From assembly GCA_009995225.1 (NCBI GenBank), contig JAACPW010000008.1:84921-148920 (forward strand): a DNA stretch of 64,000 nt. The letters are read 5' to 3'. The position numbers and the translations under genes were made by a program. Under the pieces are notes generated by a model. That model was not told where the DNA came from and searched no databases. It saw only the letters and a program-made list of their open reading frames with translations. Positions 8,332 through 17,124 of this stretch are shown here, in pieces; the first letter of the stretch is position 1, and every line of letters starts with the position of its first letter. Source of the DNA: Sphingomonadales bacterium. GTDB lineage: Bacteria; Pseudomonadota; Alphaproteobacteria; Sphingomonadales; Sphingomonadaceae.

Positions 8332-10284
8332 ATGCGCAAGCGGGGGACATTCTGGATCGCAGCAACGGCGCTAATCCTTGCCTCCTGCGGCGGGGAGGAT
8401 AGCCCGTCCAGCAATGGCGGAGCGACAGGCGGCGGACCCGCGCCCGCGCCCGTGCTCCCGCCCACCGGTCAGGTGTTCAGCGTTCCCGCGGCCGAAAGTC
8501 TGTCCAGCGCCGAGGTCGGAACGGTCATCGCCCAGGCCGCGGCCGAGGCGCGGGCACGCAATGTGGCAGCGACCATCGCGGTAACCGACAGGGTCGGCAA
8601 TGTGCTGGGCGTGTTCGCCATGCCTGGCGCAGCGCCGCTGGCCCGTATTCCATCGGCGCCCGATGGCAGCAATCGCGATGCGCAAGGCCTCGACATTCCC
8701 AGTGCAGGCGCCGCCATCGCCAAGGCGATCACCGGCGCCTACCTGTCGAGCAGCGGCAATGCCTTTTCCAGCCGCACGGCCAGCTTCATCGTGCAGGAGC
8801 ATTTCCCCCCGGCACCGACCACCGCAGGGCTGGAAAGCGGTCCGCTGTTCGGCGTGCAGTTTAGCCAATTGCCGTGTTCCGACCTTGCCGCAAGGGCAAG
8901 CGACGGCTTCATCGGCCCCAAGCGTTCGCCGCTCGGTCTGGCCGCCGATCCCGGCGGCTTCCCGCTCTACCAGAACGGCGTGGTGGTGGGCGGGGTTGGG
9001 GTCATCGCAGACGCCAGCTATGGCTTCGACCCCAATGTGCTCGACCGCGATGCGGATGTGGACGAAGCGATTGCCTTGGCGGGCACGGTGGGTTTTGAAG
9101 CCCCCGTCAGCATCCGCGCGGACCGCATCACCGCTGATGGCACATCGCTGCGCTACACCGACGTCGAATATCCGCAGATCGGTAATATCGCGAATGCAAG
9201 TTTCGCCGGGACGGCGGGTGCGCTGGTGCCGGTGGCGGGCTATTACGTGGGGACCGCCCTGCTGCCGGGCGCGGCTTACGGCACCGAAGCATCGGGCATC
9301 CGCGCGTCGTCATCTGCCGAATTTGCCAACCGCGATGCCTTCGTGCTGACCAATGGCGCGGGCGCGAACCGCTTTCCGGTGCGCGGGGCGACCGATGCGG
9401 GCGATATCGCCGCGCCGCTCACCGCCGCCGAAGCCCGCGTCATCCTGGAAGAAGCCTTCACCGTGATGAGCCGTGCGCGCGCGCAAATCCGCCAACCGCT
9501 CGATAGCCGCGCGCAGGTGACGATCAGCCTGGTCGACACACGAGGGGCCGTGCTGGGCCTCGTCCGGTCGCCCGATGCGCCGATTTTCGGGATCGACGTG
9601 AGCTTGCAGAAGGCGCGCACCGCCAATTTCTTCTCGGGAGGCTTTGCGGCCAGTGAATTGCTGGCAGCAAGTGGAGAAGTGCCGCAATTCGTTGCCCGCA
9701 CCCGCACCTTTCTTGACGATCCCAATGCTTTGACAGGAGCCTTTGCTTTTTCCGACCGCGCCGGCGGCAACCTGTCGCGGCCCTATTTCCCCGATGGGGA
9801 GGTGGGGCAGCCCAATGGCCCACTGTCGCGCCCGATCGCGCAGTTCAATCCGTTTTCGACCGGGCTGCAATCGGCGCTGATCGTTGGCAATCTGGCTGAG
9901 CATCTTGCGTTTGTGACCGGGCAGAGCGCGCAGGATACGCCGCGCAACTGTTCCACGCTGCCGCAGATCGCAGGCGGCATTTCGCGGCTCGCCAACGGGA
10001 TCCAGATCTTTCCCGGATCGGTCCCGGTCTATCGCGGCAATGTTCTGGTGGGCGGCATCGGGGTGTCGGGCGACGGGATCGATCAGGACGATATGATCAG
10101 CTTCCTTGGCCTTCACAACGGCACGAAGCGCGCTGGCGGAGGGCTGGGCAATGCGCCTGCCGCCATCCGTGCCGACCGGATCGTGGTGGCGGTCGGGAAC
10201 CGGCAGGTGCGCCTGCGCTACGTCAATTGCCCCTTTGCGCCGTTCCTCGATACGGCAGCGCAAAACGTGTGCGAGGGGCTGTAA
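8332..10284 (+). CDS. Lipoprotein with two GlcG/HbpS-like heme-binding domains
   Basis: The start lies 2 nt after the previous stop. The product is 650 aa with a lipoprotein signal: a hydrophobic stretch ending in the lipobox LASC-GG. Two GlcG/HbpS-type domains follow, at about residues 43-310 and 365-645. Both show the family hallmark of a long helix followed by VTDRxGNVLG (first: TIAVTDRVGNVLGVF; second: ISLVDTRGAVLGLV) and a late VGGIGVSGD-type segment (first copy VVGGVGVIAD). This family includes the extracellular haem sensor HbpS and GlcG. The domains are separated or extended by long insertions. Sitting among multihaem cytochromes, it may store haem, sense redox state or dock cytochromes at the outer membrane (inference). 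Confidence 0.75.
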   Translation: MRKRGTFWIAATALILASCGGEDSPSSNGGATGGGPAPAPVLPPTGQVFSVPAAESLSSAEVGTVIAQAAAEARARNVAATIAVTDRVGNVLGVFAMPGAAPLARIPSAPDGSNRDAQGLDIPSAGAAIAKAITGAYLSSSGNAFSSRTASFIVQEHFPPAPTTAGLESGPLFGVQFSQLPCSDLAARASDGFIGPKRSPLGLAADPGGFPLYQNGVVVGGVGVIADASYGFDPNVLDRDADVDEAIALAGTVGFEAPVSIRADRITADGTSLRYTDVEYPQIGNIANASFAGTAGALVPVAGYYVGTALLPGAAYGTEASGIRASSSAEFANRDAFVLTNGAGANRFPVRGATDAGDIAAPLTAAEARVILEEAFTVMSRARAQIRQPLDSRAQVTISLVDTRGAVLGLVRSPDAPIFGIDVSLQKARTANFFSGGFAASELLAASGEVPQFVARTRTFLDDPNALTGAFAFSDRAGGNLSRPYFPDGEVGQPNGPLSRPIAQFNPFSTGLQSALIVGNLAEHLAFVTGQSAQDTPRNCSTLPQIAGGISRLANGIQIFPGSVPVYRGNVLVGGIGVSGDGIDQDDMISFLGLHNGTKRAGGGLGNAPAAIRADRIVVAVGNRQVRLRYVNCPFAPFLDTAAQNVCEGL

Positions 10285-10285
10285 G

Positions 10286-12139
10286 GTGGCGGCGCTGCTC
10301 CCCGCCCTGTTACTGCTGCAACCCGCGCCGCCGCCTGAAGCGGTGCAGCCGCTGCCAGCCCCTCCCGGTGAGGACGCACCGAAGGACTGGGAGCAGGATA
10401 TTCCTCCCGTCGATCCCGATATCATCGAAGGTCGCCAGCGCCCCGGCTACACCGCGCCGCTGCCCGAGCGGATCGAACAGCGTAACGATGGCGCCGTCCG
10501 CGCCCCGCCGCCCGAAGCCTTCCCGACAGACCAACTCCCCATCCCCGATCGCTGGCGATTGATCGAAAGCCTCGGCCTTGTGAAAGAGAGCCTGTTCGAT
10601 CCCTATAACCAGAACACCTACAAGGGGGATCGCCCGATCAACCGCGCCAAGGTGCCGTGGCTGCCGATCAAGGAGGACGACTGGTTTGTCGTCGCCAACC
10701 TGATCTCGGACAGCGTTTACGAACCGCGTACCTTTCCCATCCCGGTCGGCGTGCAGACCACCGAAGACCCTGACCGGATCGACGTGTTCGGGAACGATTT
10801 CAGCCAGGTTTTCAGCCAGACCTTCATCGCCGGTTTTGCGCTGCTGAAGGGTTCGACCACCTTCAAGCCGCCGAGCATCGAATACCGCGTCACGCTGGCT
10901 TACAACGTCAACTACGTCGATGTGCCCGAACGCCGCGTGCTGTTCGTCGAACCGTCACGCCCCTCGCACCGGCTTGACCAGTTTCTGGGCGTGCAGGAAG
11001 CCTTCGTCGACTACCACTTCAGCCAGTTCGACAATGACCGGTTCGATTTCATCTCGATCCGGGCGGGTATCCAGCCGTTCCAGTCGGACTTCCGCGGGTT
11101 CCTGTTCAATGATCAGCAGTTGGGCGTGCGGCTGTTCGGATCGCGCGACAACAACCGTTTCCAATTCAATCTGGGCGCGTTCTGGCGGCTGGAAAAGGAC
11201 ACCAACAGCGGCCTCAACGCGATCCTGCGCAGTCCCCGCGATGATTTCGTGTTCGTCGCCAATGCCTACCGGCAGGATTTCCTGATCCCCGCGCTGACCA
11301 GCCAGATCACCGTGGTCTACAACATGAACCGCGAGGCGGACGATATCCAGATCGACACCAACGGCTTCCCGGTGCGCCCGGCGCTGCTCGGCACACTGCG
11401 GGGCCGGGAATATGACGTGGTCTATCTCGGCTACAACATGGACGGCCGCGTGGGCCGCGTGAATCTGACGGGGAGTTTCTACTGGGCGCTGGGCGAGGAT
11501 CGGAACAGCTTCTTCACCGACCGTCCGGCCAACATCAACGCGCAATTCGCCGCGGTGGAAGCGAGCTATGATCGCAACTGGATGCGCTTCCGCCTGTCGG
11601 GGGCCTATGCCAGCGGCGACTCCGATCCCTACGACGACACCGAAGGCGGCTTCGATGCGATCTTCGAAAACCCGGTGTTTGCGGGCGCGGACACCTCGTA
11701 CTGGATCCGCCAGACGATCCCCTTTGCAGGCGGAGGCCGCGCGATTGCGGTCAATGGCCGAAACGGCATCCTCAATTCGCTGCGAAGCTCGAAGGAGCAG
11801 GGGCAGAGCAATTTCAACAACCCCGGCCTGATCCTTGCAGGGGTCGGCGCGGATTTCGATCTGACGCCGCAGTTCCGCCTGTCGGCCAACGCCAATCACC
11901 TGTGGTTCGAGAATACTGCGACCCTGCAGGTGCTGCGCAACGAAGGCTCGATCCCGCGCGAGATCGGCTTTGACCTTTCGGCTGCCGCGATCTGGCGGCC
12001 CAAGGCGAACCAGAACCTTGTGTTCCGTCTGTCCGCCGCCACGCTGCTGGCAGGCAATGGCTTCCGCGACCTGTTCACCGCGCGCGGCGGCGGACAGGAA
12101 TTCGTCTCGATCCTCGCCAATGTGGTGCTGACCTACTGA
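10286..12139 (+). CDS. Outer-membrane beta-barrel protein of the multiheme cluster
   Basis: The most likely start is GTG 10286, 1 nt after the previous stop and preceded by GAGGGG; no ATG lies nearby. This gives about 617 aa with a short hydrophobic leader (AALLPALLLL) and a proline-rich neck. A long series of amphipathic beta strands follows (RFQFNLGAF, GRVNLTGSFYWALG, FRLSGAYASGDSDPYDD), ending in an aromatic terminal strand (SILANVVLTY), as outer-membrane barrels do. I do not recognise the family. The stop overlaps the ATG of the decahaem cytochrome gene by 1 nt (TGATG). That coupling recalls porin-cytochrome conduits such as MtrAB/PioAB, although no sequence similarity to MtrB is claimed. 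Confidence 0.7.
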   Translation: MAALLPALLLLQPAPPPEAVQPLPAPPGEDAPKDWEQDIPPVDPDIIEGRQRPGYTAPLPERIEQRNDGAVRAPPPEAFPTDQLPIPDRWRLIESLGLVKESLFDPYNQNTYKGDRPINRAKVPWLPIKEDDWFVVANLISDSVYEPRTFPIPVGVQTTEDPDRIDVFGNDFSQVFSQTFIAGFALLKGSTTFKPPSIEYRVTLAYNVNYVDVPERRVLFVEPSRPSHRLDQFLGVQEAFVDYHFSQFDNDRFDFISIRAGIQPFQSDFRGFLFNDQQLGVRLFGSRDNNRFQFNLGAFWRLEKDTNSGLNAILRSPRDDFVFVANAYRQDFLIPALTSQITVVYNMNREADDIQIDTNGFPVRPALLGTLRGREYDVVYLGYNMDGRVGRVNLTGSFYWALGEDRNSFFTDRPANINAQFAAVEASYDRNWMRFRLSGAYASGDSDPYDDTEGGFDAIFENPVFAGADTSYWIRQTIPFAGGGRAIAVNGRNGILNSLRSSKEQGQSNFNNPGLILAGVGADFDLTPQFRLSANANHLWFENTATLQVLRNEGSIPREIGFDLSAAAIWRPKANQNLVFRLSAATLLAGNGFRDLFTARGGGQEFVSILANVVLTY

Positions 12140-15100
12140 TGTTGAAGCTTGGCCAATCCCTCACCCGCCAAATCGCGCTGCTGGCAGCGGCGCTGGTGCT
12201 TGCCGTCGGCCTGTTCGCGGGCGTGCCAATGGCGGCGGACAAGGAGAAGCCGGTCAAGCGTGATTACACCGCCGTTTTCGCTCCGCCCGCGCCGCAGAAC
12301 CAATCGGTCGCGGAGATGGAGGCCAAGTCGGCAGGTTGCCTCACCTGCCACATCAAGACCGATGCGCCGACCATGCATGTCTCGCCCGCGGTGCGGCTGG
12401 GCTGCACCGATTGCCACGGCGGCAACCCTTCGGTGCAAGGCAATTCGGACCTTCCGCACAATCACCCCGATTACGTCGGAGCGCGGGATACCGCGCATGT
12501 GCTGCCCAAATATCCGAACAGCTGGCACTTTCCCTCGTCCGCCAATCCGAAGCGATCCTATGCGCTGCTGAATACGGAATCGCCCGAATTCGTGAAATTC
12601 ATCAACCCCAGCGATTACCGCGTCGCGCGCGAGGCTTGCGGATCATGCCATATCGGCGCGATCGAGGCGGCGGAGCGTTCGATCATGGCGTCGGGCGCGA
12701 TGCTGTGGGGCGGGGCGAGCTACAATAACGGGATTCTGCCATTCAAGAATTACCTGTTGGGTGAGGCCTACACCCGCGACGGCCTGCCCGCGAAGATCAC
12801 CTCGCCCGGCGCAGGCCCCGGCGGCGTGCTGTCGGAAGATCAGGTTGCGCGCGGGGTGCTGGCAGAGATGTACCCGCTGCCCACCTGGCAGGTGATCCCG
12901 CCAGGCGACGTGTTCCGCGTGTTCGAACGCGGCGGGAGGACCATCAATTCGCAGTTCCCGGAAATCGGCCTGCCCAACCCGTCAGGCGCGATCCAGCGAC
13001 TCGAAGAACCGGGGCGGCCCGATCTCAAGCAATCCAACCGCGGCCCCGGCACCGGCCTCCGGGTGGCGATCCCGGCGCTCAACATCCACAAGACGCGCCT
13101 CAACGATCCCTTCACCTGGTTCATGGGCACCAATGATCAGCCGGGCGATTACCGCCATTCGGGCTGCGCGAGTTGCCACGTGGTCTATGCCAACGACCGC
13201 GAACCGCGCCATTCGCTGACCTATGCGCAATATGGCCGCGACGGGCAGACGATCACTGTTGATCCCACCATCGCGGGCAAGATCGAGCACGCGGCAGGCT
13301 ATGACGAGAAGATGCATGGTGCGGTGAAGCAGCCGGGGTATGATGATCACGCCGACCACAAGGACGACGGCGCGCTTACCACCCCAGATGGCAAGGTGAA
13401 GGAAAAGGGCCATCCGCTGAGCCACGTCTTCACCCGCGCGATCCCGACAGCACAGTGCATGAACTGCCACATGCACCAGCCCAATATCTTCCTGAATTCC
13501 TTCCTTGGCTACACCATGTGGGATTACGAAAGCGATGCGCCCTCGATGTGGCCCAAACAGCAGAAATACCCCACCGCCGAAGAAGTGCGCGCCATCAACG
13601 AGCGCAATCCCGAAGCCGCCGCCGCGCGCGGCAACTGGGGCGATCTCGATTTCCTGCGCAACGTCTATGATCTGAACCCGACTCTCAAGGACACGCAGTT
13701 TGCCGATTACCACGGCCACGGCTGGAATTTCCGCGCGATCTTCAAGCGCGACCGTGAAGGCAATCTGCTCGACGCCGACGGCGCTATCGTCGACAACGAT
13801 GATCCGGAAAAATGGCGCAAGGAAGGCGAAGGCAAGTTCGTCCCCGCTGGCACCAATCCCGGCAAGGCGGTCCACATGATGGACATCCACGCCGAAATCG
13901 GGATGCAATGCGCTGATTGCCACTTCGAACAGGACAGCCACGGCAACGGCCTCATCTACGGCGAAGTCGCCAACGCGATCGAGATCACTTGCAAGGACTG
14001 CCACGGCACGCCCGACGCCTATCCCACGCTGCGCACCAGCGGCCCCGCCGCGCCGCCGGAAGGCCACAACCTTGCCCTGCTGCGCAATCCCGACGGCCAG
14101 CGCCGGTTTGAATGGATCGAGGGCGAGGATGGCAGGCGCAAGCTGATCCAGCGTTCCATCGTCGATCCCAAGCTCGAATGGGAGATGAGCCTCGTCAAGG
14201 ATTCGGTCGATCCCGCTACGCCGACCTTCAACGCCAAGGCCGCGCGGGCGAAGCTGGTCAGCCGTTACGGCGCGGAAACCGGCAATTTCGAATTTGGCAC
14301 CGGCATCGGCATTGACGACCGTGCCCACCGCGATCCCGAAATAGCGTGCTTCACCTGCCACCTTTCTTGGACGACGTCCTGCGGCGGGTGTCACTTGCCC
14401 ATCGAAGCCAACTGGAAGACCAAAAGCCACAAATACGAAGGCGGCGAGACGCGCAATTTCGCGACCTACAACCCGCAGGTCGCGCGCGACGAGATGTTCC
14501 AGCTGGGCAAGCACCAGACCACCAAGGGCAATCAGGTCGCGCCGGTGCGCTCGTCCTCGGCGCTGGTGCTGTCCTCCACCAACATCAACCGTGAACGGAT
14601 CTATGTGCAGCAGCCGCCGATCAGCAGCATCGGCTTTTCCAGTCAGGCCTTCGCGCCGCACTTCCCGCATACGGTGAGGAAGACCGAGACCAAGACCTGC
14701 ACCGACTGTCACCTGTCCGCCAAGGACGATAACAACGCGATCATAGCGCAGCTTTTCCTGCTGGGCACCAATTACGTCAACTTCGTCGGCCTGAACGCAT
14801 GGACCGGCCTTGAAGGCGGGTTCCAGGCCACACGCGTCACCGAATATGACGAGCCGCAGGCGGTGATCGGTTCCTACCTCCACCGCTATGCCTATCCCGA
14901 TTACTGGGGCCTTCATGTGGACCAGAACGGCCGCGAGCTGAAAAACTGGGTGCGGGGCAAGACCTTCGACAAGAACCTCAGCGGAGAAACCCAGCCGTTC
15001 GAGGAATTCGTCAATATCCACGAAGGCACGTCCGGCCGCGTCGGCTGCCTGCAATTGCGCGGCGAATATATGTTCGTGGCGGGCGGCAAGGGCGGGTTTA

Positions 15101-16236
15101 CCGCCTATGACGTGGCGAGCATCGCCAACAAGGGTACGTCCGAGCGCATCCTGAAGGGTCCGTTCTCGCCGCTTGGGCATGATACCAACGTCAGAACCAC
15201 CAATGCTACCTGCATGGCGCTGCCCACCAACCAGCCGATTGCGCCCACCCGCAGCACGCCGGATATGCGCACCATCAATCAGGAACAGGCATTCCTGCCG
15301 ATCTACAGCTATGCGGTGGTGACAGATGCAGTCGAAGGTCTGATCCTTGTCAACGTCAACACGCTGGCGGACGGCGAATTCCGCAACAACAAGCTGACCC
15401 GCAAGATCTTTGCGGGCGGCGCCGATGCCTGGAATCCCGATGGCGTACTGACGGGGGCGCGGCACGTCGTGCTGGCGGGCGAGATCGCCTACATCACCGC
15501 CGACAAGGGTCTGGTGGTGGCCGATCTGGCTGATCCCGGCGCGCCAAAGGTCGCGGCGGTGCAGCCCTTGCGCGATGCCCGCGCATCGGCGGTGCAGTTC
15601 CGTTACCTGTGGGTGACGGATGCCGAGGGGGTGAAGCTGTTCGATGTCACCAACCTGCGTGCGCCGGTGGCCTTGCCTGAAGGCACCGTGCCGCTCGCCA
15701 ATGCGCAGCGGATGTATATCGCGCGGACCTATGCCTATGTCGCGGCCAAGGGGGATGGGCTGGTGATCCTCGATGTGAAGAACCCGCGCCGCCCCCGCGT
15801 CGCCCAGAAGGTGACTCTGGATGGCACGCTGAACGATGCGGAAGACGTGATCGTCGGCACCACCAACGCCTCGCTGTTCGCCTATGTGGCGGACGGGCGC
15901 AACGGGATGAAGGTGCTGCAATTGACCAGCCCGGACAGCCAGCGCAATTTCTATGGGTTCAGCCCTGCGCCGGTGCCGGAGATGATCGCCTGGGCGCGGA
16001 CGCCATCGCCGGCAATCGCGCTGTCCAAGGGCCTCGACCGTGACCGCGCGGTGGACGAGACCGGCGGTCAGATGGCGGTGTTCGGTCGGCTCGGATCGCG
16101 GCCCTTTACAAGGCCCGAAATGGAGCGTCTGTTCATGACCCGCAGCGGTGTGCCGTGGAAAGTCTCGGACGAGATCGACATGAACCGCTGGGTCGGCATC
16201 GCGCCGCAAGGGCCGCTGCGGGCCGCGCGGCGCTAA
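12139..16236 (+). CDS. Decaheme cytochrome c with C-terminal LVIVD beta-propeller
   Basis: The product is 1365 aa with a signal peptide (IALLAAALVLAVGLFAGVPMA). Ten CXXCH sites lie in the first about 870 residues: CLTCH, CTDCH, CGSCH, CASCH, CMNCH, CADCH, CKDCH, CFTCH, CGGCH and CTDCH. From about residue 960 to 1280 at least five LVIVD-type repeats occur (YVAAKGDGLVILDVKNPRRP, YITADKGLVVADLADPGAP, YLWVTDAEGVKLFDV), which predict a beta-propeller. The fusion suggests a large periplasmic or surface electron carrier or reductase that uses the propeller for docking. It ends the plus-strand operon and its stop is 3 nt from the stop of the convergent minus-strand operon. Confidence 0.85.
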   Translation: MLKLGQSLTRQIALLAAALVLAVGLFAGVPMAADKEKPVKRDYTAVFAPPAPQNQSVAEMEAKSAGCLTCHIKTDAPTMHVSPAVRLGCTDCHGGNPSVQGNSDLPHNHPDYVGARDTAHVLPKYPNSWHFPSSANPKRSYALLNTESPEFVKFINPSDYRVAREACGSCHIGAIEAAERSIMASGAMLWGGASYNNGILPFKNYLLGEAYTRDGLPAKITSPGAGPGGVLSEDQVARGVLAEMYPLPTWQVIPPGDVFRVFERGGRTINSQFPEIGLPNPSGAIQRLEEPGRPDLKQSNRGPGTGLRVAIPALNIHKTRLNDPFTWFMGTNDQPGDYRHSGCASCHVVYANDREPRHSLTYAQYGRDGQTITVDPTIAGKIEHAAGYDEKMHGAVKQPGYDDHADHKDDGALTTPDGKVKEKGHPLSHVFTRAIPTAQCMNCHMHQPNIFLNSFLGYTMWDYESDAPSMWPKQQKYPTAEEVRAINERNPEAAAARGNWGDLDFLRNVYDLNPTLKDTQFADYHGHGWNFRAIFKRDREGNLLDADGAIVDNDDPEKWRKEGEGKFVPAGTNPGKAVHMMDIHAEIGMQCADCHFEQDSHGNGLIYGEVANAIEITCKDCHGTPDAYPTLRTSGPAAPPEGHNLALLRNPDGQRRFEWIEGEDGRRKLIQRSIVDPKLEWEMSLVKDSVDPATPTFNAKAARAKLVSRYGAETGNFEFGTGIGIDDRAHRDPEIACFTCHLSWTTSCGGCHLPIEANWKTKSHKYEGGETRNFATYNPQVARDEMFQLGKHQTTKGNQVAPVRSSSALVLSSTNINRERIYVQQPPISSIGFSSQAFAPHFPHTVRKTETKTCTDCHLSAKDDNNAIIAQLFLLGTNYVNFVGLNAWTGLEGGFQATRVTEYDEPQAVIGSYLHRYAYPDYWGLHVDQNGRELKNWVRGKTFDKNLSGETQPFEEFVNIHEGTSGRVGCLQLRGEYMFVAGGKGGFTAYDVASIANKGTSERILKGPFSPLGHDTNVRTTNATCMALPTNQPIAPTRSTPDMRTINQEQAFLPIYSYAVVTDAVEGLILVNVNTLADGEFRNNKLTRKIFAGGADAWNPDGVLTGARHVVLAGEIAYITADKGLVVADLADPGAPKVAAVQPLRDARASAVQFRYLWVTDAEGVKLFDVTNLRAPVALPEGTVPLANAQRMYIARTYAYVAAKGDGLVILDVKNPRRPRVAQKVTLDGTLNDAEDVIVGTTNASLFAYVADGRNGMKVLQLTSPDSQRNFYGFSPAPVPEMIAWARTPSPAIALSKGLDRDRAVDETGGQMAVFGRLGSRPFTRPEMERLFMTRSGVPWKVSDEIDMNRWVGIAPQGPLRAARR

Positions 16237-16239
16237 GCG

Positions 16240-17124
16240 TCAGTCCCGCTCGGCGAACATCCCTTCGATCATCGGCTGCAACGCTGGGGTAAAGCGCGCC
16301 AGCACCTGCCAATCGCCCACGCGTTCGTAATGCGACACAAGGCTGCGCCCGTCCCAGCGGTGCAAAGCATAGGTTGGCGGTTCGGTGGTGATCAGTTCGC
16401 GGTTGTCGGGCGCGTGCTTGTCGATCGGGGTCAGGTCCATAGCCACCAGCGGCGCGACCGAAGGCGTGACGCCCAGCGGAATGCCCGCAAAGCGCGTGGT
16501 GATCGGGCGGTGGAGGTGCCCGCAATGGATCGCCTGCACCTGATGCTGGCCCTTCAACACGCGGTATAACCGTTCGATCCACGGCTCGCCCGGCGCCGGG
16601 TCCATCCAGTCGATCCCGGAACCAACCGGGGGGTGATGCATGAAGATCAGCGTCGGCTGACCCGGAGCCTCGGCCAGCTGGGCCGCCAGCCACGCGGCGC
16701 GCGCTTCGCAGAACGCGCCGCCGTGGCGCCCCTCTTCCAGCGTATCGAGGCAGATGATGCGCAGGCCCAGCGGCGCTTCGACCGCATAGTGCAGGAACCC
16801 GCCCTCGGCAGGCATAACCTGCGGGAATGCGCTCAGCAGCCCCGCGCGGCTATCATGATTGCCGACCAATGGCAGGATCGGGATGGGGCAATCAGCCAGC
16901 AAAGCTGCGGTCTTGGCGAAACTTTGGACATCACCGTGATCGGTGATGTCGCCGGACAGAACCAGCAGTTCGGGCCGGTTGGGGCCATCGAGCAGCCGGG
17001 CCAGCGTGGCGCGGAAGCGGGTGAGGTTCAGCTCTTCGGGTTGTTCATCGGGCGCGAAGCCGACGTGGATGTCAGTGATCTGGGCGATCAGCACAGCGCG
17101 CGAGGGTACCAGATCGAGCCTCAT
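16240..17124 (-). CDS. CpdA-like metallophosphoesterase (putative cAMP phosphodiesterase)
   Basis: The product is 294 aa with the full class III phosphodiesterase/calcineurin-fold motif set in order: DIH at about residue 18, GDITDHGD at about 58, GNHDSR at about 88, MHHPPVG at about 180 and CGHLHRP at about 211. Its size and motifs match CpdA-type cAMP phosphodiesterases. No signal peptide is evident, so it should be cytosolic. Its ATG overlaps the stop of the FHA-decahaem gene (ATGA), so it is the last gene of the minus-strand operon. The operon also encodes two cyclic-nucleotide-binding domains, which supports cyclic nucleotide removal as its role. A 2',3'-cNMP or other phosphodiester substrate is possible. 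Confidence 0.8.
   Translation of the reverse strand: MRLDLVPSRAVLIAQITDIHVGFAPDEQPEELNLTRFRATLARLLDGPNRPELLVLSGDITDHGDVQSFAKTAALLADCPIPILPLVGNHDSRAGLLSAFPQVMPAEGGFLHYAVEAPLGLRIICLDTLEEGRHGGAFCEARAAWLAAQLAEAPGQPTLIFMHHPPVGSGIDWMDPAPGEPWIERLYRVLKGQHQVQAIHCGHLHRPITTRFAGIPLGVTPSVAPLVAMDLTPIDKHAPDNRELITTEPPTYALHRWDGRSLVSHYERVGDWQVLARFTPALQPMIEGMFAERD

Noticed and set aside
12982-16209. 1075-aa antisense ORF opposite the decaheme gene
   Set aside because: High-GC shadow: low-complexity His/Arg/Ala-rich translation without family features, while the plus strand carries ten haem motifs.
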